Origin: Isoetes taiwanensis
Lineage: Eukaryota > Streptophyta > Lycopodiopsida > Isoetales > Isoetaceae
DNA length: 64,000 bases
Direction of reading: 5' to 3'
Assembly: GCA_021234155.1 (NCBI GenBank)
Contig: JAJEKV010000079.1
Location: 1,928,789-1,992,788, forward strand
Below the pieces are notes generated by a model, which saw only the letters and a program-made list of their open reading frames with translations, did no database searches and was not told the origin of the DNA. Position numbers and translations under genes: made by a program. Shown one piece after another: positions 1 through 11,549 of the stretch (position 1 is the first letter of the stretch; the number at the start of each line of letters is the position of its first letter).

Positions 1-305
1 TCTATAAGCAAGAACTTACATATAAGATAGATATATTTGTTAAAAATAATTTGATAACAATGTACATAAATAAATAAATAAATCATTGAATAGTTTTGTA
101 AGTTAAAAAAATACAACACTGGCTCCACTTATTGTATACATATATCGCATATATACTAGTTACAGTACATGTGTTATAGCCTTTATTAATATGTTTTAAT
201 ATTTGAAATTTAAAACTATTGCTAATACACTTGCATTTTTGCTTCGAATAAAACATTAAAAGAAGACAATGAAAATTACTTATGTGGAGATGCTTCTTGC
301 CAAAT
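1..305. other. AT-rich flank, no gene seen
   Basis: AT-rich sequence with no supported coding region. It runs up to the palindromic start of the first family A unit. Confidence 0.5.
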
Positions 306-680
306 TCCATCGACCCGAGCCCTCGGATCGAGATTCTAGAGGGGGCGAGCATGCATGTCTCGCATGCATGCATTGCATGCCTTCTCTGTATGGGAGATCG
401 CTATATTAATCGAGGTTCTTCATCAACGTCTCATCGGCGCTTCCTCTTCTCTCTCAGCAGTACCTTATTCTCTATTCTTTGAAACCATGCAGGGGAGGGG
501 CTTCTCCCTGCTTGGATTGACCAATTTGGCATTTCTTTCATGCTGTGGCATGTCCTTTCTCGGCCTTGCCTCTTCTTTAGCCATAATCCTTTGACCTTCG
601 TCCTCGATCCCGTTTTGATAAGAAAGTTCTCTTCTATTCGGGAGGTTTTGGTCGTTTTCATGCGAGCCCCATTCTAGAAT
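306..680 (+). mobile_element. Family A repeat, unit 1 (short copy)
   Basis: The unit begins with TCCAT and an imperfect hairpin (311-330, CGACCCGA/TCGGATCG), then ATTCTAGAGGGGGCGAGC at 333-350. It ends at 662-680 with GCGAGCCCCATTCTAGAAT, the inverted counterpart of that start. A TATA-like CTATATTA lies near 403. It abuts unit 2 head to tail. The same architecture recurs at 46741-56489. An inverted repeat flush at one end and followed by a hairpin at the other resembles Helentron/HINE elements read on the minus strand; that is inference. No protein is encoded. Confidence 0.65.
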
Positions 681-1416
681 TCCATCGATCCGAGCCCTCG
701 GATCGAGATTCTAGAGGGGGCGAGCATGCATGTCTCGCATGCATGCATTGCATTGCATGCCTTCCTTGGATGGGAGATCACTATATTAATCGAGGTTCTT
801 CATCAACGTCTCATCGGTGCTTCCTCTTCTCTCTCAGCAGTATCTTATTCTCTATTCTTTGAAACCCACCCTCTCCCCCCCCCCCTTATTTGTTTAATGT
901 ATTTGTCGCCTGGCACGCATGACTAGCCCCTCTATTTGAAGAGGTTTTGTTTTGTTGTCGCGTGGCACGTGTGATCAGCCCCTCCACTTTGGGAGGTTTG
1001 TTTTGTCACATTTGTTCTAGTGTTGGTGATGTGCAGGTACAGATTAGCAAGCAGCAGCAGTAGTAGCTTCGACTTCTCCATTCATGGGTTTTATGGGAGC
1101 GAATTCGCAGCCTTACATTTGTCCAAACCCCTTGGTGAAGGCTTATCACTAGGGTTTTTCCTCGAAAACCCGAAAGGGCGGGGTTTTTTAATCCCGGTGA
1201 TAAGTTTTCGGTAGGTACACAGACCAAACATCTATTAGCATTGTATTTTATGGGGTCCAAGTTGTATAATTGGATATTCCCTTTATTTTTCATCGTGGAT
1301 AGTTCGCATGTATGCGGCTATCCACTATCCACCATTGTAGAAAATCTGCTGAGATGAATGAGAAGCCTATCTATCGGGAGGTTTTTGTCGTTTTCATGCG
1401 AGCCCCATTCTAGAAT
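681..1416 (+). mobile_element. Family A repeat, unit 2
   Basis: It starts with TCCAT and a perfect 8-bp hairpin at 686-705 (CGATCCGA, loop GCCC, TCGGATCG), then the 5' inverted repeat at 708-720. It ends with the 3' inverted repeat at 1398-1416. Its first 180 bp nearly duplicate unit 1 (306-487 against 681-866). A structured stem-loop at 1142-1204 is shared with LINE 3' ends. The sub-terminal text ATGAATGAGAAGCCTATC also occurs, with small changes, at the end of the 56489 unit, which ties the two loci to one family. Confidence 0.7.
1142..1204 (+). other. Stem-loop core, copy 1 (in family A)
   Basis: Outer arms CTTATCAC (1142-1149) and GTGATAAG (1197-1204) enclose a core containing TTTTTCCTCGAAAACCC and GGGCGGGGTTTTTTAATCC. 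Within the core CCC-GAAA-GGG would form a GNRA-capped hairpin and AAAACCC can pair with GGGGTTTT. Four more copies occur in the window, at 42827, 44825, 56233 and 62865, with the outer arms changed in sequence but still complementary. Confidence 0.75.
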
Positions 1417-1455
1417 CTCACTTTTTCAGAATTTTTGGCAAAATTGTCGTCTGCT

Positions 1456-1816
1456 AAATCAAGATAAAAATTTCTAAAAAGCAGAAAAATAAGAATATGG
1501 CTATGGAATCTTACCAGCTTGGTGAAGAAAGCTAGGCAAAAATGAGAAAGGAACAAAAGTAGCACAAGACATGTACTATAAGAGAAAATACCCATGAGAA
1601 AACATGGAGATAAGTGTGAAGTTGTGAAAATGGCAATGGGGTGGTCATGAGAACCCCATAGAAGAAAAATACCTATGGAGGTAAGATGCAGATGATGTGA
1701 CAGAAATAAAAGGAGTCAAGTCATGAAATTTGGAGAAAGAAGGAAAAAAGAAAAGCTTGAAGAACAAATTGTGAAGGAAACCATCTTAGCAAGGGTAAGA
1801 CATAAAGATTACGGAA
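1456..1816 (+). repeat. Direct repeat R1, copy a
   Basis: This stretch, including ATATGGCTATGGAATCTT and GTACTATAAGAGAAAATA, recurs with scattered substitutions at 3241-3609. Both copies run into ACATAAAGATTACGG. With R2 it forms a decayed duplicated or LTR-like structure. Confidence 0.8.
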
Positions 1817-2041
1817 AAACCCGTAGAAACCATGCGAGAGTAAGGGGGATTTTTTTTCGCCCATCTGTACCGTATAAGTATGGAATGAGTTTTTTTTCGC
1901 TTGAATTATATGAGAAATATGGTCGACATATATGAAATACGAGGGAAATTTTTTAAGGAAAATTTTGTATTAGGGTTAATTTCTCTTGACCCTATGCATG
2001 CACACGCCCTATGTCTCTTGCATTAGCTGCGCCAGCCCGGC

Positions 2042-2470
2042 CATGGACAAGGGTGGTTTGTCGCCGAAGCCCTACTTACCAGTAGAAAGACAGAACCGCA
2101 CGAATATGAAGCGTATATGTGAAGGGTAGTTGTGCTAAGATTCAAAGAACCACCTATGCCGAGTTATTAAGCACATATCCAACCAGAAGAAGACCTACCA
2201 AAAGGTCATTTCCTGCTGGTTGCGGACCAAGAAAAAAGCATGGGGAACGAAGTTCGAGTGGATCTTCCCATGAAGCCATGGAGAACGAGGCATGCAAAAG
2301 GTGATGATGTGGCATGCCTAGTTGGCACAATTTGATGACGTAGGGGTTAAATGATGCAGGAGATGCCATGTTGGCGAATACTAAAGTCAAGGGGTGCATA
2401 AAGGGTTGCGATGACGTGGCATAATGATGTGGCAGTAGGTAGGATAGGCTATAAATATGTATGTGAAGCT
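2042..2470 (+). repeat. Direct repeat R2, copy a (LTR-like)
   Basis: It matches 4384-4822 from GGACAAGGGTGGTTTGTC onward. Both copies end with GGCTATAAATATG or GGCTATAAGTATG, a TATA-like box, followed within about 60 bp by AATAAA-type text. This is how the promoter and poly(A) part of a plant LTR looks. The pair may be LTRs of a decayed non-autonomous retroelement; TG/CA ends and a target duplication could not be fixed. Confidence 0.65.
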
Positions 2471-2788
2471 GGTCGAAAAACTATGTACCCCTGATGCGAG
2501 CAATAAAATTGAGATAAACTTGAGAGATTGCTAAGAAGAGAAGGATATATGCAAAACAACTCATGCAGATAATAAACTAACACACAAGCATGAACAAATT
2601 GATAAGGAAAAAGATGACGAGGACTGCAATACGAAAATGATGTATAGAAACTGGGAGAAACAAAAGGAAAAATGGTTAGACATGCAAAAGAGGCAATTGG
2701 AAGATAAAGAGAAGGAAGAAGAACTAACACTTTGTCAAAAGGAAGGAAGGAAAGGAAGAAAGCCCCCTGCAACGACAAATTAAAAGAA

Positions 2789-3169
2789 ATGGAAGGCCAA
2801 GATGGAAAAATCAACCAAATAAAAGAAGAAAAGCAAAGCGAGAGGGAGGTTTTGCAAAGAAAGACAGAGGATAACAATTTAATGAAAGAGAATGCAAGGA
2901 CAAAGAGAGCAATTGAATCAAGAACAATATCTCTAGAGGTTGCTAAAGCTCATGAGGATAAAGTAGTTGCTTTACAGCAAAAAGTTATGGAAGTACTGGA
3001 AAATATCATGGAACGAGAAGACGCATTTACATCCAACATTGACCCGGCCATGAAACTAGAAAAGATATTGAGTACAATAAAAGTCACCTTAGATGCTCGA
3101 TGGGATGTGTGTCGAGAAGTGAAAATGAGGAATTTGGAAACAAGACCATCATTTGGCTCGAAGATATAG
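2789..3169 (+). CDS. Hypothetical coiled-coil protein, broken
   Basis: An open frame lies between the two copies of R2, the position where the internal region of an LTR-like element would be. The product is rich in E, K, Q and R with heptad-like spacing, ending in a segment with TIKVTLDARWDVCREVK. The first ATG of the frame is at 2789. The same coiled-coil composition continues upstream to about 2560 in another frame (residues like KQKEKWLDMQKRQLED), so a frameshift near 2730 probably split a longer ORF. I do not recognise the family. A coiled-coil gag-like protein or a fragment of a plant coiled-coil gene are both possible; expression is doubtful. Confidence 0.35.
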   Translation: MEGQDGKINQIKEEKQSEREVLQRKTEDNNLMKENARTKRAIESRTISLEVAKAHEDKVVALQQKVMEVLENIMEREDAFTSNIDPAMKLEKILSTIKVTLDARWDVCREVKMRNLETRPSFGSKI

Positions 3170-3240
3170 GATCCAGGGTAAGTTCAAAACCTTGAGTTCC
3201 TCGAGACGAGGAACATTTCTAACCCCCAATAATGTTGTTT

Positions 3241-3609
3241 TCCAAATCGAGGTAAAAAATATGCACAAAGTAGAAAATTAAAAATATGGCTATGGAATCT
3301 TGCTAGCTTGGTGAAGAAAGCTAGGCAGATATGACAAAGGAACAAAAGTAGTATAAGACATGTACTATAAGAGAAAATACCCACGAGAAAACATGGAGAT
3401 AAGTGTGAAGTTGCGAAAATGGCAACGGGGTGGTCATGAAAACCCCATAGAAGAAAAATGCCTATGGAGGTAAGATGGAGATGACGAGGCGGAAATAAAA
3501 GCCTCAAACAAAACAAAGGGTCAAGTCACGAAATTTGGAGTAAGAAGGAAAAAACAAAAGCTCGAAGAAAGATAAGATAAGATAAGACATCAAGACATAA
3601 AGATTACGG
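3241..3609 (+). repeat. Direct repeat R1, copy b
   Basis: Second copy of the 1456-1816 repeat, about 1.79 kb downstream, with point changes and small indels. Confidence 0.8.
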
Positions 3610-4383
3610 TGGGGGATGAAGGATACATCAGGAATATTTGGAAGAATGGGGCAAGACTAGGAACAAGAAAAATGAGAGAAAGAAAATAACCATTGAGAGG
3701 AGAAAATTATCAACAAAAAGAAAAGTGTTAACAAAAGAAAAGGGAAAGTTATTTTGAACGAAGTTCATGACAATAGGTACGGACGCGACTCTATTAGGCG
3801 AAAAGCCAAATGTGAGGATGTCATTCCAGGATTAGCCTGGGAAATAAAAGATTTGAGGCAAGACTATTTCAGAAAAGAACCATCGCAGTAGCAAATCGGA
3901 AGTTCTCTGATAGGGGCTAGATTCTTGCTTGAATCGGCCATTTCCAAGCTAAATATTGTTGAAGTAACAGCTAGAAGCCAAGCGTGGAAGAATCGGATCT
4001 GAACAAGCCAGTTTTGCTGGTCCAGGGCCGACTTGGGCTAGATTTGAAGAAAAATTATGGGCTTGAAGAAGCTCTCAGTTGTATTTGTTCCTGTACATGC
4101 CAAAGTTTGAGGATTGGGCCTTAAAATCCGCTGAAGTATTTGCACCAGTTGATCTTCAAGAGAAGGCGGATTCGACACGGCTGGGTCCCAAAAGCACTGG
4201 ACAAATGAAACAGTAGAATAAAAAAATAGAAATTCCACGACTGTGGGACACCAGGGTTCATAGTAAACATGGTCTTTATATTAAAAATCAAAACCTTATC
4301 TATATTACCTTGCTTGAACCAATGGGAAACTCAAGAAGCCGGGTTAGAAGAAGTCACCTATGGGGGCCAACTGAGCATGCGAC
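3610..4383. other. Spacer between R1b and R2b
   Basis: A/G-rich then mixed sequence with no reading frame I can support. It would be the 3' internal part if the R2 copies are LTRs. Confidence 0.3.
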
Positions 4384-4822
4384 TATGGACAAGGGTGGTT
4401 TGTCGCCAAAGCCCTACTTACCAGTAATACAGAACCGCATGAATGGGAAGTGTATATGAGAAGGGTGACTATGCTAACATATCAAAGCACCACCAATGCC
4501 GAGTCACTAAGCACATATCCAACCAAAAGAAAACCCGTAGCCAAAAAGGTCCTGGCCTGGTGGTTGCGGACCAATGAAGCATGGGGAAGGAAGTTCGAGT
4601 GGATCTTCCCATGATGCCATGGAGAATGAGGCATGCAAAAGGTGATGATATGGCATGCCTAGTTGGCACAATTTGATTACGTGGCAGTCAAATGATGTAG
4701 GAGGTGCTAGGTTGGCAATCCGCCCATGGCGAGTACGAAAATCAAGGGGTGCATACGAAATTCAAGGGTTGCGATGACGTGGCATGATTATGTGGCAGGG
4801 GCTAGGATAGGCTATAAGTATG
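4384..4822 (+). repeat. Direct repeat R2, copy b (LTR-like)
   Basis: Second copy of 2042-2470. It is followed at about 4855 by an AATAAAG signal and then by GCGAGCGGGGTTCAG text, consistent with the R/U5 end of an LTR. Confidence 0.65.
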
Positions 4823-4969
4823 TACTCCATAGTTGGGGTTATTTGCAACCAAGATGAGCAATAAAGTTTGATTCTTCGTTCCAATTCCCTTGGGTGTTCT
4901 CTTTCACAACGCTACCTTTTCCTCGAGTTGCGAGCGGGGTTCAGTAAAAATCTTCCACAAAAAGGAGAT

Positions 4970-5500
4970 CCTCAAGACCGTAGCTGCCTAAGATATATGA
5001 CAGGATAAAGAAAAGCATCAGGCTTGTGGTATATTGCAGTATGCACTGTGCTTTTGGAAAGCAACTAGTTAAGCACAGGAGACTGTTCTTGGAACATATG
5101 GCATACTTTTGGGCATTAGTAATAGTGTTTCAGTTCTGTAGCTTTTTAGATGATTTGGATGGTTGGACAGCTTAATCCATTTGCCCAGACCAAGCAAATG
5201 CCCTCGGGAGTCCGTCTATGATGAATCTGGATGGAACCAACTGTGATCGGTTGGGCAATAGGTCTGACGGAATTTTTTATGATGGTGCTGTCGAGTATGG
5301 CAAGAGGTTCAAACCCCCTAATTGGAAGTGTCTTTGAGACGACTATATTCGGACTTACATATTGACTTGGAGCAATGGTTAAAGAATCATATGTTGAGGT
5401 GATAAAAATTGTTTGATCCCATCATAGATTTGGCCAACCTTGTAGAATGCATTACAAGGAATATTTTTGGGAATATTAAGGAGATCAAGGGCTACAAACA
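4970..5500. other. No gene seen
   Basis: Mixed-composition sequence without a supported ORF or repeat. Confidence 0.3.
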
Positions 5501-5800
5501 AATGAAAAGGAAAAATGGCCATCCCCCCACAGGCTATGCCAACCCTCCAAATTTCCCCCTTTTTGACGTAGGGGCACAATGGGAAAGAATGTGTTATGTC
5601 AGTTCAACGACTCTAGCGAGCTCGGAATACGATTTTGACTTCAGGAATGAGTCCAAAGCATCCAACTTATCTAGGGGCCAAGTATTATGACCAATAGAGC
5701 CAAACTCGGCTCACTACTAGCACAATGCATTCCTTGCCTAGTACGCTAGTCTAAACATAGCATGCATTGAAAATATTTCCATACGGACTTTAATACTCCT
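5500..5800 (+). repeat. ~640-bp tandem repeat, partial copy 1
   Basis: The segment with TATGCCAACCCTCCAAAT, CTAGCGAG, ATTTTGACTT and TATGACCAATAGAGCCAAA recurs at 6560-6730 and in part at 7210-7265. Copies are heavily diverged. Confidence 0.6.
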
Positions 5801-6229
5801 TCAAGTCCATAGATTCCACTTCAATACAATATGAATATCCCTCCTCATGCTTCTCCACAATATTTATACATTTCTTACATTTCCTCCACATTACCCCCAT
5901 ATAATTCTCCATTTATCTATACATTTCCCCAATTTAAGCACATTATACAAAAATAGTCAAGACAAAACACACTACATTATTCTCCCCAAGAGTATACAGT
6001 GTCCCGATGAATTATGTAGAAATCTTCTATTTTGATCTTCATGTCTTCGACTTGGTCCTCAAAAGTAGGTCGTAAAAATAGCATTACAACTTAACGAAAA
6101 TCCAATATCCCAATGTCTTCAATCCTTCAAGGAAAAGAAATATTAAAAACTTCTAACATCACTTCATCTTCATCAACCATAGGGCGGCAAGTCCCATACA
6201 GGCTAGTGGCACCCTCGCTCTTCTGCCTT

Positions 6230-6810
6230 GGTATGGTGGAATGGCCATTTTTCCTATGGTAACTCTGGCCTTCTGGATGCAACTGCGCAGTCAAACTATT
6301 ATGCTAATATGCCCAGTCGCACGATGCCTAGTTTCTAATCAGCCATCGTGATGGAGTAACTTTGAAACCAGTGCCGAGGGAGGGTTTTTTGTTCTCTCTC
6401 TTGGGTCTAGAGGCAGGGAAGACTGGCAAAAACCTAAACCATACAAATTTAGTAGGGTAAGTATTGAGGCACCAAAACTGCTCCATCTACTAATCCCACT
6501 GTTAAAAATGGTAGTTTCTGTCCCATGAGATGTCGCCAAAATGAAAACGGATATCCATCACACGGATGTGCCAACCGCCAAATTTTCCCCTTCTGATGGA
6601 AAATGGCGTGTTCCTCCAGTTTGGCTACCCTAGCGAGATCCAATTGCGGTTTTGACTTAGCACATGAGTCCAAAACATCAAATTTACTCTAGTGACCAAT
6701 AGTTATGACCAATAGAACCAAACTCGACTTGCTATGGGCAACTAGTTGACCTTTTGCTCAATGAACTCCTTGCCTAATGCACTAGTCTAAACATAGCATG
6801 TACTTAGCAA
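6230..6810 (+). repeat. ~640-bp tandem repeat, copy 2
   Basis: It contains GATGCAACTGCGCAGTC, AGCCATCGTGATGG, GAGGGAGGGTTTTTTGTTC and CCAAAACTGCTCCA. All recur in order in the next copy. The small ORFs here are not conserved between copies, so I read it as non-coding repeat. Confidence 0.65.
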
Positions 6811-6859
6811 TCGGGGGTTTGATCAAAATTTCACTCCTCAACATGTGTTCTAGAATAAT

Positions 6860-7270
6860 TTTGATCTTGTAGATGCAATTGCATAGTCGAACTATCATTC
6901 CATGCCTTTCTGGCATGCCTCATTACAAGATGTCCAGTTTGTTACGAGCCATCACGATGGGACATTTTTGGAACCTGTGCCTAGGGAGGGATTTTTTGTT
7001 CTTTCTCTTAGGGTCTATCTTCGAACCCTCGAGTAAACCCTACATGCAAGCTCTCGACCACCTTAGGGGCAGGGACGGCTTCCAAAACATAAACCCTACA
7101 GATTTAGTAGAGTTTAAGTATTGGGATACCAAAACTGCTCCAGTTGCTAATTCCACCGTTCAAATGGTAGTTTGGTCCCACAAAATGTCCTTGATAAGAA
7201 AAAACAAAGATCCACCGCACGAATGTGCCAACCCCCCAAATAGCCCCCTTCTCGACATAGCTGCACACTT
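6860..7270 (+). repeat. ~640-bp tandem repeat, copy 3
   Basis: Same word order as copy 2 with an insertion near 7020-7070 (AACCCTCGAGTAAACCC). It ends in CGAATGTGCCAACCCCCC, the segment shared with copies 1 and 2. Confidence 0.65.
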
Positions 7271-7329
7271 CTACTTGATCCTACATAGTTTAAGTTGCTA
7301 TTGGTTTGTTGTTAGGTGCTGATATGTAG

Positions 7330-8337
7330 ATTTTCTAAGCCAGGGCTTCCTTCCTCCAGGTTTCAGATGTATAAATCAAAAGCTATGTAGGTTCTGTTGC
7401 CTCTTTACCAGATGAGTATAGATAACTCTGGTGTAGTCTCTGCAGTTGTTATGCTACCTTCTAAGGGCTTCCATGATGCCCTTTTAGTTGCTTATTTGCA
7501 AGCTTATATGCAACTAGGGTGCAATGGTGCCATGCATCAATTTATTAAGTCAGTTTATGGGCTCATTAAACGTTGATTTCAGAATTTAAGGTTGTGCATT
7601 CCCTTAATTTTTTAAGGAAGTATGTTTTGGTTCTGTAGACTTATGTGCAGACCTTGTATGTTTTTAGGTGCGGGCTTGATAGCACAGACATGCACTCATA
7701 CAAGGACGTAATATTTTGGTTGTAAGAGAGTTTTAGAACATCTACATATTTCATCCTCTGATACTATACAATATTATTACATATTCTACAAGAGACTGAA
7801 CAATGCAGGGCGATTGTGATTTAGCGACCATTCGAGGTCCTTTGTGACTATGCAATAGAGGGCGCATAATTTTTCCAATAAAATCTTCAGGTAATGTAGA
7901 AGCAAAGGCAAAAAAGCTTATTTTATCTAATTAACATAATACTACTTAAATTAACATAATACTACTTACTTGTAAAAAGAAGCTTAAGGGGATAAGCATG
8001 TTCGGAATATGTGTACTCTAAGTGTTGTCCAAAACTGATCGAATCAGTCCTGAACTTGTCACACAAGAGGGAGTCTGATTGCATTTGGCAGTGCAGTTGA
8101 GCAGTCCTAAATAACTGTGATGGTGTATATGTTCTACCCAGTACATCATGATTGCATACAAAAATAAGTCTAGATAGAAGCTATACAGTAGGTTAAAATG
8201 AGAAACTATTGCAACATTTGCTAAATAGCATGATATTTAATATGATAGATTTTAGATATATAACGTGTTTGAACCACTTGCATCTTATCTTCATGGGCTT
8301 CTTTCATTTCTTGGCTGCCTTTTTTTTTTTTGAATAG
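7330..8337. other. No gene seen
   Basis: AT-rich sequence. It contains a local tandem duplication of TTAACATAATACTACTT near 7930-7965. No supported coding region; it could hold introns of the LRR relic that follows. Confidence 0.3.
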
Positions 8338-8545
8338 CTGCAAAGACATCTCTAAAGCAGGTTGACTGGGAGTATACCTACAGAGCTAGGCCAATTGCAA
8401 ACACTCAATGCATTGTAAGCCACATGAAGTTATTTTTACTATCAGCTTTCACAGAATTGGCTACTAAACTTTGCTTGTTTTACACTTCTAGGCTTTTTGA
8501 GAGTAACAAACTTTTAAGGCCAATATGGCCACAATGTGAAAACTG
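8338..8545 (+). pseudogene. Leucine-rich-repeat receptor-like gene relic (two exon pieces)
   Basis: After a polypyrimidine tract and AG, 8338-8414 reads ...LTGSIPTELGQLQTLNA.., the standard plant extracellular LRR unit (LxGxIPxxLGxLxxLxxL), and stops at a GTAAGC donor at 8415. A TTCTAG acceptor at 8490-8491 restores the frame into LLFESNKLL.., the start of the next LRR. This single-LRR exon pattern is typical of plant LRR receptor kinases. A TAA lies inside the first piece and a TGA soon after the second, so it is dead. No kinase domain is visible nearby. Confidence 0.6.
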
Positions 8546-9483
8546 ATTCAGTCTGATCACATTGTAAGCTCAGGTATCCTCCCAGTTCTTGCAATAGTTG
8601 CTATATGTATAACTGTAACTTAACATATTGTAAAGATTAAACCCTTTTGTCTAAATGATGTTAAACTTGTTATTCTAGAATCTTGGTGAAAATTTCTGGA
8701 CTCAACGTAGCACTGTTAAGCTCCACTTCTATTTTTGCAAGCAGGAGATAAACGTTCCCCGTTTTCGAGAGTGTTCAATGTTTTTCTGAAAGATGCAGTC
8801 TAAACTGGGTTTCATGGCCTGCTTTGGAAACCAGAACTTGCAAGTTTGCACTGTAGGAAAGGAACTAAGGTCGAGGGGCCCTTTCTAGATAAGTTACATG
8901 ATTACCCAACCAAGAGCTAAAGTAGATCGTGCCACCTTAGGAAGATACATAGGAAGATGTGGTCGATGTTGACATTAAGGGAAAGAGTACACATGGGCAA
9001 GTAATATATAGACAATGCAAAAACTAAGTATAGAATCTAAGAGAAATATGGTGGGCCGATTGCATTTGGATGATTTTAACCTGGATCACCAAATCCAAGA
9101 AGCATCAAGCTGTTTGCAAGCTGGATCGATTCCTAGGGAAAAATCTTATATAATTATATGATTGTCTTGCAAAATCGATTTGAAGTTCGACTTTATGGTG
9201 ACAGTTCCCATTGCTACAGTGCTGAAAACAATGTTATAGCTTATTATTTGATTTGATTTTACTAGACCATTGCAATATCCACATTGATATTTTATTTCAT
9301 ATTTTGGATGCATTATAGCTTGGTCTAGAGTTGGAAGGTTGATTGCAACTTGAATATTTGTGCTTCATATAATTTTATCCTTGAAGTTTCCAAATGCTCT
9401 TGAAGCTCAAATTTATTTGACTTGTCTGCCTTGGGATATTGTTATATCAGCACTCTATTCGAGCAGACTAGACTGGATGTATA
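8546..9483. other. No gene seen
   Basis: AT-rich sequence up to the retrotransposon insertion site, with no supported ORF. Confidence 0.35.
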
Positions 9484-9488
9484 CATGT
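9484..9488. repeat. Target site duplication, left (CATGT)
   Basis: Identical to CATGT at 22225-22229. The pair brackets the LTR retrotransposon and proves that both LTRs belong to one insertion. Confidence 0.9.
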
Positions 9489-10980
9489 TGTGACGTTCCA
9501 GTACGATATACGGTCTCAAGACGCATACCGTACTGCACCGTCACGCGTACACGCCGTCCAGTCGACGTGTACGCCAACTTGTACCCAAGCAAGGACGCCC
9601 TAGGGGGCAACTTGCAATGGTGCGCATAGTTAGCAATGCGCGCACCTTTAGACCTTTAACCCATTAAAGGTAGCCCAAGGGTCATGGAAACCCTAAATCT
9701 AACTGATAGCCTACATAAGGCACCAAACCCTAACATTCCCTTTTTCGTCCACAGACCTTCCGAGCTCCGATTTGCGCGCCTGAGGAGTCAATCCCAACTC
9801 CCACGATCTGCCCGTGCGCCCCAGCTTGTCAGATCATCTTTCCGACCGCATCCCGAAGCAGAATAGAGACATGGACGCCTTCGGATCGAGAGGAGTGAAC
9901 CAGGGATCAGGTATTTGGTTGATTGAATAGCCTAAACCTTATTCCAGCCTTCAAACCAGTAGATTTAGCCTATTAAATCACCCTTAGTAACCAAGCAGAT
10001 CCTGAGATTAACTCTAACTAAAGAACCTAACTCTATGTATTAGATTAGTTCTTATCATTTATGTTCATATGATGGACGGATGTATTCTATGGACTCATTG
10101 TGTTGGGAAGGGGGGTAGAGACTTAAAGCTTAGTAGATGATGCTCCTAGCTAGTCCCTCTTAGTGCATTACTAGAATTCGGCCTGTGTACAAGAGCCCAC
10201 TTGGTTGTGGGTGAAGGGGCCAGACTGGCTTAGAATGAGGTTCGTGTCCTGACCCTTGACCGATCCCTCTGGCGTGTAAAGTCTACCGGGGATCAGAGTG
10301 ACTAGGTCTAATGGCTTGCCACTGAGTGTGGGTGAGGCATGGGCTCGACACCCGTGGGGTGGTGTTCACCTTCCAGTGGGTTAAGTCGAATAAGGGCAGT
10401 GGCCCTCTAGTCACCTTGGGTCAGCATGTAGATCTCTGGGGGGGAGTGATCCCTACCTGCCCCATCGGGACTGGGGAGATGTAACCCAGGAATAGCCCCT
10501 TTGGCTATGCACCCGGCGGGCTACAGTCAGGTCCCAACACTTTTCAACCTACTCTGCAAGGTGTGCACAGGAGGGGCGGATGGAGTGGACAACCCTAAGC
10601 CATGTTCCTATGCCATCCCAATCCATTGTCATGATTCTGTCTGCACTGAACTCTGGAGACCCAAGCTAGTCAGTCATCCCCTGGAGTCTGAGCCTTGGGT
10701 AGGAACTTCCTTTGTATTGTGCTGATCTTTGTCTATGCAGATGTTGATGTACCACCTTTCGAGGTGGATATGTGATGTTATGTTACTGACGTGTATGTTT
10801 ACGCTTCCGCAGCTAGGTAGGCCCTGAGGAAGACGTGGTAGAATGACCCCTTCACTCTTCCCACAGTGGACTCTAGACAGTCTCAGTGATATGTGGAGGG
10901 CCCTGTATCAGTGTGGAGTTGGTGCGGGGGATGAACTCCTGTTTGTATACGGTGCGGGCATCGTATACGAGTACGTCACA
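9489..10980 (+). repeat. 5' LTR
   Basis: It starts TGTGACGTTCC and ends GTACGTCACA, with an inverted TGTGACG/CGTCACA at the tips. It matches 20722-22224 along its length with small indels near the ends. A promoter must lie within it; CTACATAAGGC near 9712 is the best TATA-like word. Both LTRs share a 60-codon frame (9684-9866) that I do not call a gene. Confidence 0.92.
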
Positions 10981-10981
10981 A

Positions 10982-10993
10982 TGGTATCAGAGC
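10982..10993 (+). promoter_or_regulatory. Primer-binding site (initiator tRNA-Met)
   Basis: TGGTATCAGAGC begins two bases after the 5' LTR. It is the classic plant retrotransposon match to the 3' end of initiator methionine tRNA, which primes minus-strand DNA synthesis. Confidence 0.93.
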
Positions 10994-11189
10994 TATGTTC
11001 TTGGAGACCAAGAGCAAAGCACTGACCACGCTCCCAGTAGTACTAACTTGATAGCGATCCTCAAGCCTCGAAAAGTGGGAAATTTTTTTTTCTCATTTTT
11101 GTAGTTTATGCTAAGCTAGTAACAGTTAAGTGAATTGGAACTTAATAAGACTAAAAAGAATGAGCAAAAAAAACTCTCCAGGCAAGGTG

Positions 11190-11256
11190 GTCTCACAGCT
11201 CGCGCCTGGTCAAAGAACTAAACTTTAGTTTTTGAGCAGGGCGCTACCTGTGAGAC
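11190..11256 (+). other. Unit-flanking hairpin, copy 1
   Basis: GTCTCACAG pairs with CTGTGAGAC, then GCGCC with GGCGC, then AACTAAA with TTTAGTT, giving a nearly continuous ~28-bp stem with a one- to five-base loop. It lies upstream of the H3-like unit. Copies 2, 3 and 4 are at 11382, 13121 and 13321. Confidence 0.85.
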
Positions 11257-11381
11257 ATCGAGCCAAAAACACACTAAACTTGATGAATTTGAGAAAAGTA
11301 ATATGGTAAGGCTAGTTCCAAGGTAGGAATTAGTTAGAATAGCATGTTTAAATTACTTAAATTACTTAAAAATGTGTAAGA

Positions 11382-11447
11382 TCTCACAGCTAGCGCCTGG
11401 TCTAAAAACTAAACTTTAGTTTTTGAACAGGGCGCTACCTGTGAGAC
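11382..11447 (+). other. Unit-flanking hairpin, copy 2
   Basis: Same hairpin, 192 bp after copy 1. The stem tip is CTAAAAACTAAA against TTTAGTTTTTGA, so a changed base on one arm still pairs. Confidence 0.85.
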
Positions 11448-11549
11448 CAATAAGTAGAAAAAGTCTGAAATAAGTGTAAGTTTTAAGTAAATAGGTGCCT
11501 TGACCTGTTAAATAGAGAAACTTCAATTTTGATCTAAAATTTGCCAAGC

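Noticed and set aside
9684-9866. 60-residue ORF shared by both LTRs (METLNLTDSLHKAPN...)
   Set aside because: Its conservation is explained by LTR identity. No motif, and LTR-internal small ORFs are common by chance.
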